The notes beneath the pieces were generated by a model that searched no databases, was not told where the DNA came from, and was given only the letters and a program-made list of their open reading frames with translations. Below, in pieces: positions 52,856 to 58,443 of a stretch of 58,443 bases of DNA. Origin of the DNA: Lachnospiraceae bacterium (lineage in GTDB: Bacteria > Bacillota > Clostridia > Lachnospirales > Lachnospiraceae); NCBI GenBank assembly GCA_021772075.1, contig JAETNQ010000021.1, positions 1 to 58,443 on the forward strand, read 5' to 3'. Each line of letters begins with the position of its first letter. Position 1 is the stretch's first letter. Made by a program: the position numbers and the translations under genes.

Positions 52856-53899
52856 ATGAAGACAGAAAAAACAGTCTTTGGAACAATGGAAGACGGTACG
52901 AAGATTTATTTATATAGTATGGAAAACAGCCGGGGGATGAAAGCCCAGGTAATCAATTATGGAGCGATCCTGGCCGGGCTTTATGTGCCTGATAAAAACG
53001 GGAATGTGGAAGATGTGGTATTGGGATATGATAAACTGGAAGGCTATTATGACAATAGTCCCAATTTTGGCGCGACCATAGGACCGAATGCTAACCGTAT
53101 TGCCAACGCTTCTTTTACATTGGACGGAACAGAGTATCAGTTGGATGCGAACGACGGAAAAAATAATCTGCACAGCCATCTGGCGCGCGGATATCATAAA
53201 CAGGTTTGGGATGCAGTGGAAAATGAGGATGGAGTTACGTTTTCGCTGGAAGGCCCTGACGGCGATTTGGGATTTCCCGGAAATAAAAAGATTTGCGTCA
53301 CCTATTCTTTGACGGAAGAAAACGAGCTTAAGATTCATTATCATGGGACGAGCGATAAAAGGACGATCCTGAATATGACAAACCATAGTTATTTTAATTT
53401 GGCAGGCCATGGCGCGGGAGAAATATATGATCACGTACTTACATTAAATGCGGCAAATTATACGCCGGTAGTGGCGGGAGCAATCCCCACAGGGGAAATC
53501 GCTCCGGTGCAGGGGACTCCGATGGATTTTACCAGGCCGAAGAGAATTGGGGATGAAATCGATGCGGATTTTGAACAGTTAAAGCTGACGGGGGGCTATG
53601 ACCATAACTGGGTATTGGATGGAGAAGAAGGGACTTTGCGCCATATTGCAACGGCAGAAGAGCCGTTAAGCGGAAGGATTATGAAAGTATATACGGATTT
53701 GCCGGGCGTACAGTTCTATGCCGGTAATTTCCTTGAAAAAGAAGAGGGGAAAGAGGGGAAAATATACCACAGAAGATATGGATTCTGCCTGGAGACCCAG
53801 TACTATCCCGATACGGCAAATGAACCATCTTTCCCGTCTGCGGTTTATGGACCGGACAGAGAATATGATACTACTACAGTTTTTCAATTTGAAGCATAA
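52856..53899 (+). CDS. galM: Galactose mutarotase (aldose 1-epimerase)
   Basis: 347 residues. NYGAILAGLYVPDKNG, GPNANRIANASFTLDG, the catalytic His in NLHSH...GYHKQVWDA and in TNHSYFNLAGHG, and the base Glu in FCLETQYYPD are the GalM set. It interconverts alpha and beta galactose after lactose hydrolysis, feeding the Leloir pathway, and links with LacLM at the left end. AAAGGCGG precedes the ATG, and a clear terminator follows. Confidence 0.95.
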   Translation: MKTEKTVFGTMEDGTKIYLYSMENSRGMKAQVINYGAILAGLYVPDKNGNVEDVVLGYDKLEGYYDNSPNFGATIGPNANRIANASFTLDGTEYQLDANDGKNNLHSHLARGYHKQVWDAVENEDGVTFSLEGPDGDLGFPGNKKICVTYSLTEENELKIHYHGTSDKRTILNMTNHSYFNLAGHGAGEIYDHVLTLNAANYTPVVAGAIPTGEIAPVQGTPMDFTRPKRIGDEIDADFEQLKLTGGYDHNWVLDGEEGTLRHIATAEEPLSGRIMKVYTDLPGVQFYAGNFLEKEEGKEGKIYHRRYGFCLETQYYPDTANEPSFPSAVYGPDREYDTTTVFQFEA

Positions 53900-53907
53900 C
53901 AAGTCGG

Positions 53908-53938
53908 AGCGGAACCGGAGGATGGTTCCGCTTTTTCC
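53908..53938 (+). terminator. Terminator of galM
   Basis: AGCGGAACC (53908-53916) pairs with GGTTCCGCT (53924-53932) across a 7-base loop, followed by TTTTCC. Confidence 0.9.
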
Positions 53939-54081
53939 TTATAAAAAATTAGGGCGAAAAGCGCATGTGTGGGGGCGAAAAAGTCGATAAAAGAAAGGTG
54001 TATTGTGACATATTATGATAAAAATAGCGAACGGCCGGTGATAAAATAAATAGGGATATAATATGGAAGGGGGGATAAGAT

Positions 54082-54726
54082 ATGGAATTGCCGGTGGCGG
54101 CCAGCTTGGTTGGGACGATAGAAGGGGATCAAATCATTTACATAGAAGATTATGCGCTGCAATATTTAAGGGCTCTGTGCAGGGAGAGGGCGATAGAAGA
54201 GGACAAGTTCGTTTTGTATGGGAAACGGAAAAATGATTTGGAAAAAGAAGTGTATATTATATATGGAATCTGCAGACAGGAAGAGCGGCAGCATGATCAG
54301 GAAAAAGCGGATCAGAGATATGAATGGGTAGGAAATTTGGAAGTAGAGAAGGGGAGCGCCGGAGAGGAACTTGGGAAAATGTTCCTGACCGGAAAGGAAA
54401 ATGGCAGACAGGAGATTAACGGATATTATATTTTTTATGATGCGGACGATACGATGAAGGAACGGTTGGGCGAATATTATGAAGAAAGCGTAAATTACAG
54501 CCGATATAAACAGATAGCGGGGAAGAAAGCGGAACTGGTGGCGTTAAGCATGGAGGAGCAGACGGGGGGAGCATCTTTGTATATTTGGATTCGCATCGCT
54601 GTTGCAGCGATATTGATTGTTTTTTGCGCAATAGCCGTTACGACGATAAACGAATATGATAAAATGAGCGATTTTGTCCAGGCAGCTGTCCATACAGGAG
54701 AGATGATAGCGGACTCTCAGCGTTGA
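54082..54726 (+). CDS. Unrecognised protein with C-terminal membrane anchor
   Basis: 214 residues. The soluble N-terminal part (about 1-160) has IEGDQIIYIEDYALQYLRAL, KEVYIIYGICRQ and INGYYIFYDADDTMKERL. One transmembrane helix (about 172-192) and a short tail follow. GGGGGG lies upstream. No family recognised. The IS element starts 47 bases after its stop, so a longer original gene or a lost downstream partner is possible. Confidence 0.7.
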   Translation: MELPVAASLVGTIEGDQIIYIEDYALQYLRALCRERAIEEDKFVLYGKRKNDLEKEVYIIYGICRQEERQHDQEKADQRYEWVGNLEVEKGSAGEELGKMFLTGKENGRQEINGYYIFYDADDTMKERLGEYYEESVNYSRYKQIAGKKAELVALSMEEQTGGASLYIWIRIAVAAILIVFCAIAVTTINEYDKMSDFVQAAVHTGEMIADSQR

Positions 54727-54773
54727 GGAATAAAAACTTTTCGCAATAAAGTAGCCAGATTTCATGCAAAAAA

Positions 54774-56203
54774 ACCATCTGTGCGGTAAAATGTATATAA
54801 CAAATTTTTCGCACAGGTGGTTTTGCAAATGACAAAAGAAGAAAGAAGGAAACACAAAAAACGGGACAGGGGAATTGTTGATTTCATGATGGTCATGAAT
54901 CATTTTTTTCATTCCCTGAGAAAGTGGATTCTGGAAATGGATGATCCCAGGAACCAGAGCTATATAAAGTATACGCAGGCGGATCTTGGATACATGGCGA
55001 TTCTTAAGAACGTATGCGGCCAGCATTCCATGCGGGAAATGGAAGAAAACTTTAATAAAGAAACATGCATTGACACGCTCCGCATTCTGTCGGGACACCA
55101 GGCCCTTGAAGAAATGCCCCATTATGATACACTGAATTATTATCTGGAAAAGGCTGTCGCTGGAATGTCTTTCGGAATTAAGACGGAAAATGGTGACAAG
55201 CCTGATCAGAGGGAAACAGTTTAACAGGAACAGGCTTCTTGGAAAATACTGGAGGGTAATACTTGACGGGACAGGTCTGTTCTGTTTTAAGGAGAAACAC
55301 TGTGAAAACTGTCTGCGCACGGAAAGGCGGACGGACGATGGGAAAAAGGAAAAGCTGTATTACCATAAGGTTCTGGAAGCAAAGATTGTGCTGGGCGACA
55401 GCATGGTAATCAGTCTGGGGACAGAATTTATAGAAAACGAAAAGGAAGATGTGGAGAAACAGGACTGTGAGACAAACGCAGCAAAACGTCTTATGGAGAG
55501 GATCAAAAAGGATTATCCGAGGCTGCCTATCTGCATACAGGGCGACGCCCTGTACGCAACGGAGCCGATGATGGAGCTGTGCAGGGAGAAATACCATTGG
55601 GCGTATATTTTTACGCAGAAGGATACGCGCCAGAAATTACTGGATGAGGGGTTTGAATGGATCAAAAGCGGCGGCATAAAAAAGGCAAGCGGGCTGTGTG
55701 AAGAAAAGGGGACGGGCTGCTATGCCAACCATGTGGAAGAAGTGGCGGGCAAAAAAGAGAGCATGAACGTATTTGAATACGAATACGAAAAGAAGGATAA
55801 AAAAGGGAAAAAGTACAGAGTACGGTTCCGCTGGATAAGCAGTCTGGAGCTTACGGGGAAAAATCTGGAGGAAATGATATATGCGGGAAGAGGACGCTGG
55901 AAAATAGAAAACGAGGGCTTTAACAACCAGAAAAACGGAATATACCGGATAGAACACCTTAACAGCAGGAACAGTAACGCGATGAAGAACCATTACCTGC
56001 TGACACAGATTTCAGATATCCTGATGCAGCTTTATCTGGCATGGAATCCCTATATAAAAAAACTGAAGCAGACAGTAAAGAATACATCTTCCGGGTTACT
56101 TGAAAGTTTTCGCGGACTGACGGTAACAGCGGAAGATGTATCCTACATTTACAGATACACAACCGTGTATCTTGAATGACAAGGTTATTTTAGCACAGGT
56201 GGT
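54774..56203 (+). mobile_element. IS4-like insertion sequence, about 1.43 kb
   Basis: The left end ACCATCTGTGC (54774-54784) and right end GCACAGGTGGT (56193-56203) are imperfect inverted repeats, with TAAAAT/ATTTTA just inside both. A copy of the right-end motif also lies at 54811-54821 before the transposase, making a hairpin at the left end. One transposase gene, frameshifted, fills the element. No clear target-site duplication is seen, so the outer limits are approximate. Confidence 0.7.
54829..56179 (+). pseudogene. DDE transposase, frameshifted
   Basis: Two overlapping frames together encode about 450 residues: 54829-55224, then from about 55154 to 56179 in the next frame. The join is at 55150-55154, where one G too many after LEK breaks the frame; in the shifted frame the text continues LSLECLSELRRKMVTSL. 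The DDE residues are in VILDGTG, CIQGDALY and GRWKIENEGFNNQ, the last like the IS4-type YREK box. A +1 shift is unusual for programmed frameshifting, so the copy is probably inactive. Confidence 0.8.
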
Positions 56204-56452
56204 GGTTGAATGGAAGATGAAATAACAGAATAATTTTCCACAGATTTCAAAAACTGGCTTACCGGCCCCATCATATGTGAATATCAATTAAAAAAATTTG
56301 AAAAATGTGGATAATTAAGAAAACATGCAGGGAAATGCATGAAGCATCGGAATAATAAAATTTATTCCTCACCGCTGGCGGACTCTGAAAAGAATTGAAG
56401 ACGAAGGACAAGTGTGCTACAATAAAAGACATATTTATATATGGAGGTTGAA

Positions 56453-57658
56453 ATGGCAGGCGTCAGGGAGTATTTACGTTCCAGGGCAAGAGGGACAAAA
56501 GAAGGACGTAGTATTAATTATAAAGAAAGAATCAGAAGCCATAAATTGGCTGTTTTTTATAGAGGTGTTCTTGGAGTTGCCTTGGCAGTTGCTGTAGCAG
56601 CGATGATAATTGTCAGTTGGAATAACCGGGAATATGAAGAAAGCGTTATCGTGAATTCCATTCCGGTTACAAGGGTAGAGGGTTCTACTTATTTATCTCT
56701 TGGAGACCATATTCTTACTTATAGTAAAGACGGCGCTAATTGCATGAACAGCAGGGGTGAAGTGCTGTGGAACCAGACTTATGAAATGCAGAACCCCATC
56801 GTGGATATTAATGGCTCGGTAGCAGCCATAGGAGATTATAACGGAAGAACGATATATGTCATGAATACATCGGGCCGTATGGGGGAAATAACAACCAATC
56901 TTCCGATACGTAAGTTCAGCGTAGCGGCAAATGGAGTTGTGGCTGTAATTTTAGATGATTCCCGAATCACAAGGATACATTTATATGATACTTCTGGAAA
57001 AGAATTGGTAGAAAGCGAAACGACGATGGACAGATCCGGATATCCGCTGGATATCAGCATTTCCCCCAATGGGGAGCTGCTGGCTATTTCTTATTTATAT
57101 GTGGACAGAGGTATCCTGAAATCTTCGATTGCATTTCATAATTTTGGAGAGGTAGGGCAGAACCTGTCTTCGGATCGTTTTGTAAGCGGATATGATTATC
57201 GGGGAACGGTGGTTCCGTTCATTCATTTTATGAACAGCAGCACGGTGTTTGCCGTATCGGATGACAGGATCATGTTTTTTACTGGAAGCCAGAAACCGGT
57301 CAGTGCGGCAGAGAATCTGCTGAGCGTCAAAGTGCAGGGTGTTTTTTATAACGAGGAGTATGTCGGACTGGTCTTTTTGAATACAGAGGGAGACGGAAAA
57401 TACAGGCTGAATATATATGACGATAGTGGAAATCTGATAACGAGTAAAAGCTTTGATACGGAATATACAAATATTATTTTTCATAAAGACGAATTTATTA
57501 TATGCAGCGATATTGAGTATAACGTATATAATATACATGGAACGGAGCGTTTCAGCGATCAATTTGATGAGATCATATACTTATTTGTTCCGCAGGAGAA
57601 AAGCAATCGCTTTCTTATTATGACACAAAATGCGATGAGAGTAATGGAAATGAAGTAG
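56453..57658 (+). CDS. DUF5711 family membrane-anchored protein
   Basis: 401 residues. A basic N terminus, one transmembrane helix (about residues 38-60) and a large outer domain rich in beta strands that reads as a beta-propeller (repeated blades such as DGANCMNSRGEVLWNQTY and DSRITRIHLYDTSGKELVES). This is the DUF5711 pattern. The ATG at 56453 follows GGAGG by 5 bases. It is followed after 35 bases by a cvpA-like gene, an arrangement I have seen in Lachnospiraceae; function unknown. The gap 56204-56452 upstream contains no gene. Confidence 0.87.
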   Translation: MAGVREYLRSRARGTKEGRSINYKERIRSHKLAVFYRGVLGVALAVAVAAMIIVSWNNREYEESVIVNSIPVTRVEGSTYLSLGDHILTYSKDGANCMNSRGEVLWNQTYEMQNPIVDINGSVAAIGDYNGRTIYVMNTSGRMGEITTNLPIRKFSVAANGVVAVILDDSRITRIHLYDTSGKELVESETTMDRSGYPLDISISPNGELLAISYLYVDRGILKSSIAFHNFGEVGQNLSSDRFVSGYDYRGTVVPFIHFMNSSTVFAVSDDRIMFFTGSQKPVSAAENLLSVKVQGVFYNEEYVGLVFLNTEGDGKYRLNIYDDSGNLITSKSFDTEYTNIIFHKDEFIICSDIEYNVYNIHGTERFSDQFDEIIYLFVPQEKSNRFLIMTQNAMRVMEMK

Positions 57659-57693
57659 ACGGTAATAGTTCAGCGGTATGCTGAACTATCGCT

Positions 57694-58191
57694 ATGAATG
57701 AGGAAACTAAAGTGAATATATTGGCGGTAATTTTTATTATATTAGTTGTGTGCGGCGTTTGGAAGGGATTTAAGAATGGACTGGCCGGTGAGATAAACGG
57801 ATTGATCTCTCTGTTTATGGCGCTTGTGGTTATTTCAACCGCACTTCTGCTTTTGGGAGGAATATTGCAAAAGAATACAAAGGTGATAGTCATATCGGCT
57901 GTCATACTCGTTATCGTGAGCTTTCTTTACCGGCTGCTGGGAATGCTGATGAAATCGATAGAAACGGTGGCGAAACTTCCGTTGATCAGCCTGGCAAACC
58001 GTTTGGCAGGAGCAATGGCGGGAGCTGTGGAGATCCTTATTATATTTTGGATGATATATATTATAGTAGATAGCTTTCCCACCGGTTTGTTTGGGAGGCG
58101 GATTATGGAGTGGACCAATGAGAGTGCTTTGCTTATGAATATATATAATAGAAATTATATTGCCAACTGGATTATGGGTTTGGGTTTATAG
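57694..58191 (+). CDS. CvpA family membrane protein
   Basis: 165 residues with four hydrophobic segments (about 8-22, 30-58, 66-90 and 105-128). VWKGFKNGLAGEINGLISL and NRLAGAMAGAVEILIIFWMIY are typical of CvpA (colicin V production-like) proteins. The role in Firmicutes is not defined. It ends about 90 bases before the rRNA-type promoter. Confidence 0.88.
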   Translation: MNEETKVNILAVIFIILVVCGVWKGFKNGLAGEINGLISLFMALVVISTALLLLGGILQKNTKVIVISAVILVIVSFLYRLLGMLMKSIETVAKLPLISLANRLAGAMAGAVEILIIFWMIYIIVDSFPTGLFGRRIMEWTNESALLMNIYNRNYIANWIMGLGL

Positions 58192-58282
58192 ATAGGAAAT
58201 GTATAGGAAACAATATATAACCACAAGATATAGTGGGTAAAAAAATCTTTAAAAAAAACTTGAAAAAACTTTAAAAAATATG

Positions 58283-58312
58283 TTGACAATTTGGGGATAG
58301 AGGTGCTATACT
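58283..58312 (+). promoter_or_regulatory. rRNA-type promoter with A-tract upstream element
   Basis: TTGACA (58283-58288), an 18-base spacer and TATACT (58307-58312), preceded by repeated A-tracts (58230-58280) resembling an UP element. Confidence 0.75.
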
Positions 58313-58443
58313 CAATTTCGTTGCCGGCGAAATAAGAAAAAAGCGGCAGCGAAGCGAACCTTGGCAAATGAACAGCAATGCAGCCCTGAAAATTCCGAGA
58401 GCCCCGAAGAAACGGGGCGGAAAATTCAGAGGAAATTCAAAGA
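58313..58443 (+). other. Probable 16S rRNA leader, cut by the window edge
   Basis: Transcribed leader after a strong promoter, with no reading frame. It contains a GCCCCG/CGGGGC hairpin (about 58394-58411) and GAAAATTC/GAAATTC repeats like those of pre-rRNA leaders in Lachnospiraceae. The 16S gene itself would begin beyond the right edge. Confidence 0.55.

Noticed and set aside
56234-56314. Possible DnaA boxes (TTTTCCACA at 56234 and a perfect TTATCCACA, minus strand, at 56306)
   Set aside because: Two sites 64 bases apart in an AT-rich gap are easily due to chance. There is no dnaA, dnaN or clustered box array nearby, so no origin is claimed.
1-58443. CRISPR arrays, prophage or riboswitches
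   Set aside because: No regularly spaced repeats, phage structural genes or recognisable riboswitch or T-box leaders were seen. The metG and ddh leaders are too short for a T-box or lysine riboswitch.

Overview
The window looks like chromosome of a Gram-positive anaerobe of the class Clostridia, most likely family Lachnospiraceae. Supporting signs are a low-to-medium G+C content with strong AGGAGG ribosome binding sites, a large Bacillus-type SRP RNA, a split transketolase, meso-diaminopimelate dehydrogenase, a stand-alone MsmK/UgpC-type sugar ATPase, oxygen-sensitive radical-SAM activases, and several proteins typical of this family (DUF1002, DUF5711, DUF624, COG3044 ATPase). The identification is by inspection only.

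Layout. 1-6.8 kb: the tail of a broken AraC-type regulator, then a sugar ABC importer (binding lipoprotein and two permeases, no ATPase) in one operon with a two-subunit beta-galactosidase (lacL/lacM) and a small TIGR04076-like protein. 6.9-11.5 kb: a COG3044 ABC-class ATPase, a bacteriohemerythrin, a membrane-anchored Mrr-like nuclease, and an FGGY sugar kinase interrupted by one in-frame TGA. 11.5-13.8 kb: an ECF sigma factor behind a matching ECF-type promoter, followed by three unrecognised soluble proteins. 13.8-25.5 kb: housekeeping and metabolic genes (DUF885 peptidase, ddh, split transketolase, rpe, map, metG, a lipase-like hydrolase, DUF1002, a D-2-hydroxyacid dehydrogenase). 25.6-31 kb: GNAT, DUF624, a GGDEF diguanylate cyclase, the UgpC/MsmK ATPase and a CdaR/PucR regulator. 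31-35 kb: an unrecognised charged protein, a PflA-like radical SAM protein, SRP RNA, a 370-bp inverted-repeat element, tadA and nrdG-like. 35-41 kb: an HxlR regulator divergent from a flavin reductase, then a six-gene minus-strand operon (response regulator, histidine kinase, 52-aa membrane peptide, ABC ATPase, two permeases) with tandem 11-bp repeats in front of the transporter part. 41-48.2 kb: a kinase-like remnant, a 38-aa membrane peptide, and a MutS-like / VWA metallopeptidase-like / MoxR / leucine-rich-repeat gene cluster. 48.2-54 kb: tRNA-Ser(CGA), pfk, dnaX-ybaB-recR, galM. 54-58.4 kb: an unrecognised membrane protein, an IS4-like element with a frameshifted transposase, DUF5711, CvpA, and finally the promoter and leader of what is probably an rRNA operon running off the right edge.

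How it fits together. The sugar importer, LacLM, GalM, pfk, split transketolase, rpe and hydroxyacid dehydrogenase describe a fermentative, beta-galactoside-using anaerobe. The UgpC/MsmK ATPase is probably the shared motor for importers such as the one at the left end. The least explained parts, and the best candidates for undescribed biology, are the ECF sigma operon with three unknown partners, the MutS-like/VWA/MoxR/LRR cluster, and the long inverted repeat between tadA and the SRP RNA gene.
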